A stretch of DNA of 64,000 bases from UBA1309 sp047605645 (GCA_047605645.1 JASGFJ010000006.1:1-64000); one strand, 5' to 3'. Counted from the stretch's first letter, positions 8,442 through 17,422 are shown. Program-made: numbers and translations. The notes: generated by a model from the sequence alone, not told the origin.

Positions 8442-9143
8442 TTATAGTTCAAAATAAAATCCGGTTTTTGTAAGCTCTTCGTATCTGTCTTTGTCAAAAC
8501 GATATAGTTTCGGTGCTCTGTTGCGTGCTCCTCGTTGCATTTCACCCGTATCAATCAACAGTCCATAACCCAATATTTTTTTTCGGAAATTTCGGTCATC
8601 CAAGTCTGTTTGTAATACTGTTTTATATAAATGAAACAAATCGGGTAGAGTGAATTTTTCCGGAAGCAGTTCAAATCCGATGGGTTGATACTTTATTTTT
8701 CCTTTCAATCTTTCTGTTGCCACACTCAGTATTTTCTCATGGTCGAAAGCCAGTTCCGGAATATCCGAAATAGAGAACCATTGAATATTTGTCGCATCCG
8801 CTCCAGCTTGTGCATTATAATCCGAGAGTTTAACCAGTGCATAATATCCTATACTGATAACCCGGAAACGCGGATCGCGCTTTACCTCAGAGAAAGAATA
8901 CAACTGTTCCATATATATATTATCGAGAGAGGTTTCTTGCCGTAAAATACGCTTCGCACACTCTTCTGTGGTTTCTTCCTCTCCGACGAAGCCTCCGGGG
9001 AAAGCCCACTGTCCGATAAAGGGTTCAATTGATCTTTTTATCAGCAAAACCTTTAATTCTCCTTCATCAAATCCGAATATGACACAATCGGTAGTTACAG
9101 CCGGACGGGGATATTCGTATATGTATTTTCCGTGTTGTTCCAT
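8442..9143 (-). CDS. NrtR-type transcriptional regulator (NUDIX + winged helix)
   Basis: A 233-residue regulator. Residues ~10-145 are a NUDIX domain with the box GGFVGEEETTEECAKRIL; the REUXEE core reads RILRQE, so hydrolysis is probably weak or lost and the domain senses a ligand such as ADP-ribose or a sugar. Residues ~155-233 form the winged helix, with LLPEKFTLPDLFHLY and DRNFRKKILGYGLL, typical of NrtR/AraR. I start at ATG 9143, preceded by a purine-rich AGAAAGAAGAAAG; upstream in-frame codons run into the promoter. The operator at 9181-9200 lies over its own promoter, so it is probably autoregulated and also controls the SPFH operon. Ligand not determined. Confidence 0.85.
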   Translation of the reverse strand: MEQHGKYIYEYPRPAVTTDCVIFGFDEGELKVLLIKRSIEPFIGQWAFPGGFVGEEETTEECAKRILRQETSLDNIYMEQLYSFSEVKRDPRFRVISIGYYALVKLSDYNAQAGADATNIQWFSISDIPELAFDHEKILSVATERLKGKIKYQPIGFELLPEKFTLPDLFHLYKTVLQTDLDDRNFRKKILGYGLLIDTGEMQRGARNRAPKLYRFDKDRYEELTKTGFYFEL

Positions 9144-9180
9144 CTTTCTTCTTTCTATCTTTACTTCTTCTTCTCTTTGT

Positions 9181-9228
9181 GTATTATTTACGTAAACAAA
9201 GGAACGCGTATTTTTTTGAAACAGCAAA
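9181..9228 (-). promoter_or_regulatory. Promoter and operator of the NrtR-type regulator
   Basis: Read on the minus strand: TTTG (9225-9228), 20 bases, TTCCTTTG (9197-9204), then the operator TTTGTTTACGTAAATAATAC (9181-9200), which contains the near-palindrome GTTTACGTAAAT. The operator overlaps the -7 element exactly as in the SPFH promoter. Confidence 0.7.
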
Positions 9229-10219
9229 AACGTTCGCATATTTTTATGAATATCTTATGCAGTAAATAAAAATTTGTACTTCGCTGAAAGTATGTGGGCT
9301 GTTCATGTATTGATAATCTATTGTTTTTTCTCTGATAAGGGTAAAATATGATGAGTTTACAGCTGCGATGGCTAATTTCTTTATTGATGGCAAATCGTTG
9401 AAATCGGAAGTAAAAGCAAAAGGCAAAACAGATAAAAGAAGTCTAAAACGGATACATTGTGAAAGACGATAGCGAGAGTCTCTTTTTTATATTATTCCTC
9501 TTTGGAGATTCGGAGTGGCTTATTGCTAAATGTTCTCAAAACTTTCCATCCAATATTTTGTCTTTTTATTAAAGTTGCTTACCTTAGCGTAAGTGATTGG
9601 AATAAAATGGAATGCATGGTGAAGTGAACTTTTAGTATGCATTCTGTCCATATTAATGTTTAAGCGGGTATGCCTTTAAGCGGGCAGTAAAGAAAAGTAG
9701 CTATCGCATTTCTTTTTCGAAATTACTTTTTTTGTTCCAATATGAAAAGGTACTAATTCTTTGAATTTTTTGGCAGAATAGTTTAGATAGTCGCGTATTG
9801 CATTTAAAATCTGTTCGAGATTATTTGCTGAAATGCACAGTTACACTATATTTTAGGATATATGTTGATTGATTTTGCGGTTTCGTTGGGAGTCTTAAGA
9901 TGAACTGCAAGAGCAAAAAAAAGGTTGTCATCTCGACAACCAATCTTCATTGTTAACCTTAAATCTAATACCATGAAAAACTTGATACAAATGTACTGTT
10001 TTTTTTATGTTGTACAACATGTTTGCGAAATATTTTTTTGAAATTAACGGTATTTAATGTATTGGGTGTTCTTTTTACTCTTTTTAAATTTCGTATTTGC
10101 TTGTTTAAAAAGTTTCTTCAGATTATCCAGATCTTTATCGAGAAGCTTTGTTTTTTTTCTGGCTTTATTTTATCGTACCCAAAGAATGGCAGAGATTAGC
10201 TTTTAATGCTGAATTTAGC
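9229..10219. other. Long gene-free region upstream of the hdr-flx operon
   Basis: About 1 kb of AT-rich sequence with no recognisable gene. It has a hairpin GGTTGTC-atctc-GACAACC at 9924-9942 and, after it, a leader-like stretch leading to an ATG at 9973 that opens only 22 codons, as if it were the start of a lost gene. ATGTTGTACAACAT at 10007-10020 is a perfect palindrome. TTTAAGCGGG occurs twice, around 9659 and 9675. Confidence 0.4.
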
Positions 10220-10250
10220 TTGTCTCTTATTTAGACAGGATATAAATTTG
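10220..10250 (+). promoter_or_regulatory. Promoter of the hdr-flx operon
   Basis: TTG (10220-10222), 20 bases, TAAATTTG (10243-10250) fits the Bacteroidetes consensus. It predicts a leader of about 130 bases before hdrC. An imperfect inverted repeat TTGTAAT-N6-ATTGCAA at 10270-10289 lies just downstream and could be a regulator site. Confidence 0.55.
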
Positions 10251-10389
10251 TCTTTGTATTTTGTTTTTATTGTAATCTATACATTGCAAATGGAATATAA
10301 GTTGATATATTTACATGGCAATTATTATTAAATACGGCGGGTGTACTTGCCAAAATAAAATATGAATACTCTTTAAATAGTCAGTAATC

Positions 10390-10920
10390 ATGGACAATTA
10401 TATAAAAGTAATCAAAGAAGAAACAGGAGTGAATGTCAATCGTTGCTATCAATGCGGCAAATGTTCTGCCGGATGTGCGATGAATGAAGAGATGGATTTT
10501 CCTCCCAGTTTATTGATGCGAATGTTGCAGACAAGGCTTGATGCGAGCTATAAGGAAATTTTACAATCTCAATCAATCTGGTTGTGTGTTTCTTGTCAAA
10601 ATTGTGTAACTCGTTGTCCGATGGAAATAGATATACCGGCTTTAATGGATTACCTGCGCGAAGAGGCTGTGAAACAAAAAACAGTCAATAAAGCAGCAAA
10701 AGATATTGTTTCTTTTCATCAATCATTTTTGGATTCCATCAGGTATACCGGACGGCTATACGAAATCGGGCTTATTGCCGGTTACAAGATGAGAAGCAAA
10801 CATTTGTTGCAGGATGTTCCATTGGTGCCCGCTATGTTGAAAAAAGGGAAGTTGCCTATTGTCCCGGAAATAATAAAAGATAAGAATGCAATCAACAAGC
10901 TTTTCAAAGCATCAGAATAG
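10390..10920 (+). CDS. hdrC: HdrC-like 4Fe-4S subunit
   Basis: A 176-residue soluble HdrC. Two cubane-binding motifs are present: CYQCGKCSAGC near residue 19 and CVSCQNCVTRCP near residue 64. In the heterodisulfide-reductase complex HdrC relays electrons from HdrA to the catalytic HdrB. No membrane helices, so this is the cytoplasmic type. First gene of a seven-gene, same-strand operon; hdrB follows after 58 bases. Length and motif spacing are as expected for Flx-associated HdrC. Confidence 0.9.
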   Translation: MDNYIKVIKEETGVNVNRCYQCGKCSAGCAMNEEMDFPPSLLMRMLQTRLDASYKEILQSQSIWLCVSCQNCVTRCPMEIDIPALMDYLREEAVKQKTVNKAAKDIVSFHQSFLDSIRYTGRLYEIGLIAGYKMRSKHLLQDVPLVPAMLKKGKLPIVPEIIKDKNAINKLFKASE

Positions 10921-10978
10921 AATCCACGGAAAAGCTTAGTCATTTAATACAATACGATCAACTAAATTTATATACATT

Positions 10979-11824
10979 ATGAAAGTCGGATTCTATCCGG
11001 GATGTTCCCTGAAGGGAACATCTTCGGAATATGCTCAATCTACTCTTGCAATAGCAAAAGCTTTTGGAATTCAGATCGAAGAAATAAAGGATTGGAATTG
11101 CTGTGGAGCAACTGCGGCTCACAATCTGGATCACCAATTAGCTGTCTCGTTGCCTGCCCGAATTTTGGCGCTAGCCGAAAAACAGAATCTGTCTCAAATC
11201 TTAGTTCCTTGTGCCGCCTGTTACAACAGGCTGACGGTGACCCAGCACGAGTTGAATGAAGATGCCGGCTTAAAAAAGAATATTGAAAGTTTGCTTGATA
11301 TGCCCTTAAGCGGGAAGATTGAAATTCTCAATGTAATGCAATTTATTCAGAAATTTATAGAACCGGAATTAACGGCAAAAGTGATAGCTCCTTTTAGTCG
11401 GAAAGTGGTTTGCTATTATGGATGTTTGCTTGTGAGACCTCATCAGGTTTTGAAATTCGACCGGTTGGAAGATCCTCAATCCATGGATACTATCATGCAT
11501 GCCATTGGTGCTGATTCTCTTGACTGGGGCTTTAAAACAGAATGCTGTGGCGCCGGTTTTTCGGTCTCGAAAACAGCTGTTGTGGCTAAACTCTCAGGAA
11601 AGATAATCAAAGATGCTGCCGACAGGGGAGCAGAAGCGGTGATTGTGGCTTGCCCGATGTGCCATTCTAATCTGGATATGAGGCGGGCTGATATTAATAG
11701 TTACCTGCAAATGAAAATTGATATCCCGGTCATCTATATTACGCAGGCAATCGGACTTGCCATTGGGTTAAGTCAGAAAGAAGTCGGACTTCAGAAACAT
11801 TTCATTGTCCCTCAATTTGCATAA
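10979..11824 (+). CDS. hdrB: HdrB-like catalytic subunit (two CCG domains)
   Basis: A 281-residue HdrB. Both CCG cysteine signatures are present: WNCCGAT (~37-43) with CAAC (~79-82), and CYYGC (~145) with ECCGAG (~187) and CPMC (~225). In HdrB these bind two noncubane [4Fe-4S] clusters that cleave a disulfide substrate. Methanogens use CoM-S-S-CoB; in bacteria with Flx-Hdr the proposed acceptor is the small protein DsrC. No dsrC gene is visible in the window, so the acceptor here is open. Lies between hdrC and hdrA with short gaps. Confidence 0.92.
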   Translation: MKVGFYPGCSLKGTSSEYAQSTLAIAKAFGIQIEEIKDWNCCGATAAHNLDHQLAVSLPARILALAEKQNLSQILVPCAACYNRLTVTQHELNEDAGLKKNIESLLDMPLSGKIEILNVMQFIQKFIEPELTAKVIAPFSRKVVCYYGCLLVRPHQVLKFDRLEDPQSMDTIMHAIGADSLDWGFKTECCGAGFSVSKTAVVAKLSGKIIKDAADRGAEAVIVACPMCHSNLDMRRADINSYLQMKIDIPVIYITQAIGLAIGLSQKEVGLQKHFIVPQFA

Positions 11825-11880
11825 TGAAAGAGAAAACCGGATTTTAAGAAATCAAAAGAAACCAGCTAATAAGAAAGTGT

Positions 11881-13884
11881 ATGTCAAAAATCGGAGTATT
11901 CATTTGCCATTGTGGTGAAAACATCGGAGCAACGGTCGACTGCGAAAAAGTAGCGCAGGAAGCCCGTGAGATGGAAGGCGTGGCTTTTAGCACCGACTAT
12001 AAATATATGTGTTCGGATCCCGGACAAACCATTATTAAGAATGCGATCAAAGAACATGGACTCGATGGAGTGGTTGTCGGCGCTTGTTCTCCTCGTATGC
12101 ATGAACCTACTTTCCGTAAAGCATGTAATGAAGCCGGGTTGAATCCGTTTATGTGCGAAATGTCGAACCTGCGGGAGCATTGTTCCTGGGTGCATGAAAA
12201 AGGAGATGCTACAACCGAAAAGGCACTCGACCTGGTGAAAATGCTGGTCGAAAAAGTGAAACGCAACAAACCTTTGAACTCGATAAAAGTGCCTATAACC
12301 AAAACCGCACTTGTCATTGGTGGGGGAATTGCCGGGATACAAGCGAGTCTGGATATTGCCAATGCCGGTCAGAAGGTAATTCTGGTAGAGAAAGAACCGT
12401 CTATCGGCGGACACATGTCACAACTTTCGGAAACATTTCCTACTCTCGACTGTTCGCAATGTATCCTTACACCAAGAATGGTGGAGGTCGCACAACACCC
12501 CAATATCACGCTATACAATTATGCCGAATTAGAACATCTTGAGGGATTTATCGGAAACTTTAAGGCTACGATTCGCTTGAAAGCCAAAAGTGTCGATTCG
12601 AAACTCTGTACCGGATGTGGTGCTTGTACAACGAAATGTCCCAGTAAAAAAATCCCGAGTGAATTTAACGAAGGGCTTGGCATGCGTACGGCTATCTACA
12701 CTCCGTTTCCTCAGGCTGTACCCAATAAGCCTGTTATCGACAGGGCTAATTGCAATTATTATCAGAAGGGAAAATGTAAAGTGTGTCAGAAAATATGCCC
12801 CACAGGCGCTATTGAATTTGACAGACCGGATGAGTTTTTGACGGTGGATGTAGGTGCCATTGTTCTTGCAACCGGATTTAATGTGTTAAAGCCAAATTTC
12901 TTTCCGGAATATGGCTATGGGCATCATCCGGATGTAATTACCGGCCTTCAGTTTGAGCGTCTGGCATCGGCTTCAGGGCCAACTTTGGGCGAAATACGCC
13001 GTCCTTCTGACGGGACAGTTCCCAAAAAAGTAGTATTTATCGCTTGTGCCGGGTCACGGGATCCTGCCAAAGGAATACCTTATTGTTCTAAAATTTGCTG
13101 TATGTATACAGCGAAGCATGCGATGCTTTATCAGCATAAAGTGCATGATGGAGAGTCTTTTGTTTTCTATATGGATATCCGCGCGGGAGGAAAGAACTAT
13201 GAAGAGTTTGTTCGTCGTGCTATTGAGGAAGATGGTGCGAATTATATTCGCGGACGTGTGGCTCGAGTGTACGAAAAGAACGGCAAACTGATAGTCTGTG
13301 GCGTAGATACTCTTCTGGGTGCAAAGCCTGTTGAAATAGAGGCGGATATGGTTGTCTTGGCAACTGCCGGAGTAGCTAGCCAGGGTGCGGAAGAACTAGC
13401 CCAGAGGATGCATGTCTCTTACGATCCGTACAAGTTTTTCGCAGAAGCTCATCCAAAGCTCAAACCTGTTGAAACAAATACAGCGGGAATTTATCTGTGC
13501 GGTTCTTGTCAGGCTCCGAAAGACATTCCCGATACGGTGAGTACAGCTTCCGGAGCTGCGGCTAAAGTGATCGGACTCTTCAGTAATTCAGAGCTCACGC
13601 GCGAACCGACCATCGCTGTTGTCAATCGTGTCGCTTCACATAATGTTTCCACCTGTGTCGGTTGTTTCATGTGTGAAACGGCTTGCCCTTACCAAGCCAT
13701 CGAGCACGAAGAAATCAGAGACCGATCCGGAGCTATTATTAAGACCGTTGCGCGGGTAAATCCGGGACTTTGCCAGGGATGTGGCACCTGCGTTTCTTTC
13801 TGCCGTTCCAAATCCATTGATATTCAAGGATTTTCTAATGAACAGATGTTTGCCGAAGTGATGGCCGTATTAGAAGAAGTGTAG
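11881..13884 (+). CDS. hdrA: HdrA-like flavin electron-bifurcating subunit
   Basis: A 667-residue HdrA. Order of parts: N-terminal domain beginning GVFICHCGENIG, a Rossmann FAD loop VIGGGIAGIQAS at ~143-154, CSQCILTPRM, a ferredoxin insert with CTGCGACTTKC (~241) and CKVCQKICPTG (~299), the second FAD half, and a C-terminal two-cluster ferredoxin CVGCFMCETACP (~591) and CQGCGTCVSFC (~630). HdrA's FAD splits electrons between a low-potential ferredoxin and the HdrBC disulfide branch. Placed between hdrB and flxD, consistent with FlxD delivering electrons to it. Full-length, with all cluster motifs intact. Confidence 0.95.
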   Translation: MSKIGVFICHCGENIGATVDCEKVAQEAREMEGVAFSTDYKYMCSDPGQTIIKNAIKEHGLDGVVVGACSPRMHEPTFRKACNEAGLNPFMCEMSNLREHCSWVHEKGDATTEKALDLVKMLVEKVKRNKPLNSIKVPITKTALVIGGGIAGIQASLDIANAGQKVILVEKEPSIGGHMSQLSETFPTLDCSQCILTPRMVEVAQHPNITLYNYAELEHLEGFIGNFKATIRLKAKSVDSKLCTGCGACTTKCPSKKIPSEFNEGLGMRTAIYTPFPQAVPNKPVIDRANCNYYQKGKCKVCQKICPTGAIEFDRPDEFLTVDVGAIVLATGFNVLKPNFFPEYGYGHHPDVITGLQFERLASASGPTLGEIRRPSDGTVPKKVVFIACAGSRDPAKGIPYCSKICCMYTAKHAMLYQHKVHDGESFVFYMDIRAGGKNYEEFVRRAIEEDGANYIRGRVARVYEKNGKLIVCGVDTLLGAKPVEIEADMVVLATAGVASQGAEELAQRMHVSYDPYKFFAEAHPKLKPVETNTAGIYLCGSCQAPKDIPDTVSTASGAAAKVIGLFSNSELTREPTIAVVNRVASHNVSTCVGCFMCETACPYQAIEHEEIRDRSGAIIKTVARVNPGLCQGCGTCVSFCRSKSIDIQGFSNEQMFAEVMAVLEEV

Positions 13885-13941
13885 AACTCGCATGATTATT
13901 CACTTTTTCCAAGAAAACAAATCAACTGAAATTCAATAATT

Positions 13942-14433
13942 ATGAATCCAGAATTCGAACCTAAAATAGTAGCATACGTCTGTAACTGGTGTACTTATGC
14001 CGGAGCAGATCTGACAGGTACCAGCCGTATCAAATATGCCTCGAACGTAAAGATCGTTCGTTTTCCCTGCACGGGACGTATCGATTTTATGTTGCTGCTC
14101 AAAGCATTTGCCAATGGGGCAGATGGTATCATTGTCTCCGGATGCCATCCCAACGACTGCCATTACACTTCCGGAAATTTTCATGCACGTCGGCGTTGGA
14201 TTGTTTTCCGCAGTCTGCTCGACTTTATGGGCATTGATATTAACCGGATTAAATTCACCTGGGTGTCAGCCGCGGAAGGAGCCAAATGGGCTGAAATCGT
14301 GAATTCGTCTGTTCATGAAATTCGCGAAATAGGGCCTTATACGGAATATCGGAAAGCTTCCGAGTTTCTTGACGAAAATGAAGCTGAACTGGCTCCAAGC
14401 CTTTCAAGGGAAATGGAGGTAAGTCATGAATAA
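13942..14433 (+). CDS. flxD: MvhD/FlxD-type 2Fe-2S subunit
   Basis: A 163-residue MvhD-family protein (PF02662). Conserved cysteines occur in YVCNWCTYAGAD near residue 12, RFPCTGRID near 35 and SGCHPNDCHYT near 68, which ligate a [2Fe-2S] cluster. In methanogens MvhD links hydrogenase to HdrA; in Flx systems FlxD links the NADH dehydrogenase part to HdrA. Here no hydrogenase is adjacent and flx genes follow, favouring the FlxD role. Its end overlaps the next gene by 8 bases. Confidence 0.92.
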   Translation: MNPEFEPKIVAYVCNWCTYAGADLTGTSRIKYASNVKIVRFPCTGRIDFMLLLKAFANGADGIIVSGCHPNDCHYTSGNFHARRRWIVFRSLLDFMGIDINRIKFTWVSAAEGAKWAEIVNSSVHEIREIGPYTEYRKASEFLDENEAELAPSLSREMEVSHE

Positions 14434-15211
14434 ATGGAATGAAAAAGTGAGAGGCTTGTTTGCCAATAAAGAAATAGAGCTCTTTATTGGTTATGAAGCG
14501 GGTACCAAACAGCCTCGTCCCTGTTTTTCCAGGACAGAAACAGAGGTCGACAGGCTTATTTTTGATGAAACTTGTTCCGGAAATCTTGCGGTTTATCTCA
14601 CTCGCAAAGACTTGGTTGCCGGAAAAAAAATAGGAGTTCTCGCTTCTTATTATGCTTTAAGAAGTATCGTCCAGCTGTTTAAGGAGAATCAATTGAAAAA
14701 AGAAACACTCCGGATTTTCTCTTTGATAAATGAGGATATGATTGAATTTGAAACCCCTGAATCCATTCGGGACTATCTGGAAAATACCACACCTCCCTTA
14801 CATCCCGACGATGAAACCTTACGCCACGAACTGGAAGGAATGAACAGGGAGGAACGCTGGATGTTCTGGAAAAACGAACTTTCGAAATGTTTCAAGTGCT
14901 ATGCTTGTCGTGCCGCATGTCCGATGTGTTATTGCACAAAATGCATTGTTGAAGAAAACCGACCGCAATGGATCCAACCTTGGGTAAGCCCTCTCTCTAA
15001 CATGGAATGGCAAATCAACCGGGTTATGCACATGGCAGGGCGTTGCGCCGACTGTGGTTCCTGCGGCGCCGCCTGCCCGGTCGGCATTCCTATCCACCTA
15101 CTGGCAAATCACATTGTTGGTACGGTACATACAGAGTTTGGGAATGTGTCAGGTAAGGGAAATGCCCTGTCTACATTCAAACCGGAAGACCACGAAACAT
15201 TTATCAGATAA
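14426..15211 (+). CDS. flxC: FlxC-like 4Fe-4S dicluster protein
   Basis: A 261-residue protein with an N-terminal alpha/beta part and two ferredoxin-type motifs in the last third: CFKCYACRAACPMCYC (~154) and CADCGSCGAACPVG (~208), expected to bind two [4Fe-4S] clusters. The extra cysteines in PMCYCTKC are notable. In Flx complexes this subunit passes electrons between the flavin subunit and FlxD. Overlaps flxD by 8 bases and is followed by flxB after 7 bases, so the block is tightly coupled. The FlxC/FlxB naming rests on length and order and could be swapped in another scheme. Confidence 0.8.
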   Translation: MNKWNEKVRGLFANKEIELFIGYEAGTKQPRPCFSRTETEVDRLIFDETCSGNLAVYLTRKDLVAGKKIGVLASYYALRSIVQLFKENQLKKETLRIFSLINEDMIEFETPESIRDYLENTTPPLHPDDETLRHELEGMNREERWMFWKNELSKCFKCYACRAACPMCYCTKCIVEENRPQWIQPWVSPLSNMEWQINRVMHMAGRCADCGSCGAACPVGIPIHLLANHIVGTVHTEFGNVSGKGNALSTFKPEDHETFIR

Positions 15212-15218
15212 AGATCTT

Positions 15219-16241
15219 ATGGAAACAAAATATATATCCTCCGAATCGCTTCAGAAATGGTTGGCTGCTCTTCTTAAAGAGGGAAGGGAAGTATTCGCAC
15301 CGGTCGAAAAGAACGGAAAAACCGATTTTAGAATGGTGAAAAATGCTGATGAAATATCTATGGGACACATTCAGACCATTCAATCCGTCAAATCGATCAC
15401 ATTTCCTCGTACGGAGACACTTTTTTCTTACAAAAAAGGGAAAAACGATGTCGAACTTAAAGATTTCGATGCGGAGGCTGTACGCGAAAAAGTGGTTTTT
15501 GGCCTTCATCCCTGTGATGCAGCCGGATTTATTCCGTTATCAGCTATTTTCAATTGGGATACCAAAGATAAGCCTTTCAATACACACATGTCTAAAACGA
15601 CATTGGTATCCATGGCGTGTACACAACACGATGCTTATTGCTTTTGCACTTCTGTGAACGGAGGGCCTTGCAATACAGCCGGAAGTGATATCTTGTTGAC
15701 ACCTGCTGAAGACGGATACATTGTTGAGATTATTACCGAAAAAGGAAAAGCGCTTGCAGATGTTTGCGCTGCCTTTTTCGAACCCGATAAAAAGTTGGAT
15801 AAAAACAACTATTCGACCCAAATCCCAATTAAATTCTCTAGTGTACAATTAGAAGGCAAACTGTCGTACATGTTTGACAGTGAAGTTTGGAAACAACAAT
15901 CCGAACGATGCCTCGGATGTGGTGCATGCGCTTTTGTCTGCCCGACTTGCGCATGCTTCGACATCCAGGAAGATAACAACGGGAAGGAGGGGCGTCGTGT
16001 GAGATGCTGGGATTCCTGTGGTTTTTCGCTGTTCACACAACACACATCCGGACACAATCCGCGCGAAGTACAGAGTCAGCGATGGCGTCAACGCTTGTTG
16101 CATAAATTTTCCTATATGCCCGAACGATTGTCGGTGAGAGGATGCACCGGTTGTGGCCGTTGTTCCCGAGCCTGTCCGGTGGATATGAATATTTGTGAAC
16201 ATCTGACATCTATCGCAACGATGGAAGTGGTGAAAATGTAA
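15219..16241 (+). CDS. flxB: FlxB-like 4Fe-4S protein (hydrogenase beta-subunit-like)
   Basis: A 340-residue protein with CLGCGACAFVCPTCACF (~230) and CTGCGRCSRACPVDMN (~309), two [4Fe-4S] motifs at the C-terminal side of a larger domain like that of the beta subunits of sulfhydrogenases (HydB/AsrA-like). The reading frame runs far upstream, but that part is out of frame with flxC coding sequence; the ATG at 15219, 7 bases after the flxC stop, is the natural start. It should connect FlxA's flavin to FlxC/FlxD. Confidence 0.85.
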   Translation: METKYISSESLQKWLAALLKEGREVFAPVEKNGKTDFRMVKNADEISMGHIQTIQSVKSITFPRTETLFSYKKGKNDVELKDFDAEAVREKVVFGLHPCDAAGFIPLSAIFNWDTKDKPFNTHMSKTTLVSMACTQHDAYCFCTSVNGGPCNTAGSDILLTPAEDGYIVEIITEKGKALADVCAAFFEPDKKLDKNNYSTQIPIKFSSVQLEGKLSYMFDSEVWKQQSERCLGCGACAFVCPTCACFDIQEDNNGKEGRRVRCWDSCGFSLFTQHTSGHNPREVQSQRWRQRLLHKFSYMPERLSVRGCTGCGRCSRACPVDMNICEHLTSIATMEVVKM

Positions 16242-16289
16242 TGAGAGTCTCGGTTGTTATTTCAACATGTTATTGTAAAACAGAAAGCT

Positions 16290-17180
16290 ATGAGCAATTC
16301 AGAATATAAAGAGGACGTATTGATGGATACTTCCACCGAAACCCAGTCGCCAGACTGGTACCTGCCACATCTGATGGTTATTGAAAAGATTACGCAAGAG
16401 GCACCCGGCGTGAAAACCTTTCGTTTACGGTTTAAAAATCAAGAAGAGGCTGAGCAATTTTCATTCAAAGCAGGACAGTTTGCCGAATATTCGGCCTTTG
16501 GAGACGGTGAATGTACTTTTTGTATTGCCTCATCTCCTACGCGGAAAGGGTATGTGGAATGTACATTCCGCGAAGCCGGGAAAGTGACCTCTGCATTGGC
16601 ACGCATGGAAGAAGGTCAGACCATGGGATTTCGCGGGCCCTTTGGCAATACCTTTCCGATTGAAAGTTGGAAAGGAAAAAATATCCTTTTTGTCGCCGGC
16701 GGAATTGCTTTGCCTCCCATGCGCTGTGTGATTTGGAACGTTCTCGACCGACGTGATGAATTTGGAAATGTGAGCATCCTTTACGGAGCCAAAACCGTGC
16801 ATGACCTCGTTTATAAAGATGAACTGAAGGAATGGGATGAACGCCCGGATGTAAATCTGGTGACAACGGTTGATCCCGGAGGCCAGACTCCCGACTGGAA
16901 GGGAGAGGTTGGTTTTGTTCCGGCTGTTTTGGAGAAGATGAATCCGGATCCGGAAAACACAATTGCCGTTGTTTGCGGGCCTCCGATCATGATTAAATTC
17001 ACTTTTCCTGTTTTGGACAAACTCGGATTTAAAGCGGAAAATATTTATACGACTCTCGAAAATCGAATGAAATGCGGTGTCGGAAAATGTGGTAGATGCA
17101 ATGTCGGAAAAATGTATGTCTGTAAAGACGGGCCTGTATTTTCCCGAGTGGAACTTGAAGCGCTACCGCCGGAATATTGA
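16290..17180 (+). CDS. flxA: FlxA-like NAD(P)H-binding flavoprotein
   Basis: A 296-residue ferredoxin-NADP+ reductase-fold protein: an FAD-binding barrel (~30-130, FKAGQFAEYSAFGDGE), an NAD(P)-binding Rossmann part (~135-245, NILFVAGGIALPPMR and AVVCGPPIMIK), and a C-terminal [2Fe-2S] motif CGVGKCGRC...C as in DHODB-type electron-transfer subunits. It oxidises NADH and is the entry point of the Flx-Hdr complex. I start at ATG 16290 rather than the TTG at 16254; an ATG at 16323 is also possible. Last gene of the operon, followed by a terminator hairpin. Confidence 0.9.
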   Translation: MSNSEYKEDVLMDTSTETQSPDWYLPHLMVIEKITQEAPGVKTFRLRFKNQEEAEQFSFKAGQFAEYSAFGDGECTFCIASSPTRKGYVECTFREAGKVTSALARMEEGQTMGFRGPFGNTFPIESWKGKNILFVAGGIALPPMRCVIWNVLDRRDEFGNVSILYGAKTVHDLVYKDELKEWDERPDVNLVTTVDPGGQTPDWKGEVGFVPAVLEKMNPDPENTIAVVCGPPIMIKFTFPVLDKLGFKAENIYTTLENRMKCGVGKCGRCNVGKMYVCKDGPVFSRVELEALPPEY

Positions 17181-17240
17181 AAATCTGTATTGTTTTTGTT
17201 ACCATAATCGAAAAATCCTGTTCGTAAGCTTTGTGAAGTG

Positions 17241-17259
17241 AGCCCGGGCAGGGCTTTTT
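17241..17259 (+). terminator. Terminator of the hdr-flx operon
   Basis: AGCCC-gggca-GGGCT followed by TTTTTCCTTTTT: a short GC-rich stem and T-run 60 bases after the flxA stop. Confidence 0.6.
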
Positions 17260-17422
17260 CCTTTTTGGTTGTAGTTGAGACGAGATAGCGGTTGTTTAGA
17301 GTATGCCGATGAATAGATTGCGGGTACATAGAAGAATGCACCCGCAATATCGAGATTTATTTTTCCTGTCTGAACAGACACCCACTCTCGATGCTGAGTG
17401 CCTGCTACGCCTTTTTTTATGC

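Noticed and set aside
8442..9143. Active NUDIX hydrolase
   Set aside because: The catalytic box is degenerate and a winged-helix domain follows, so it is a regulator.
15054..15218. 55-residue extension of FlxB
   Set aside because: It lies within flxC in another frame; ATG 15219 directly after the flxC stop is natural.
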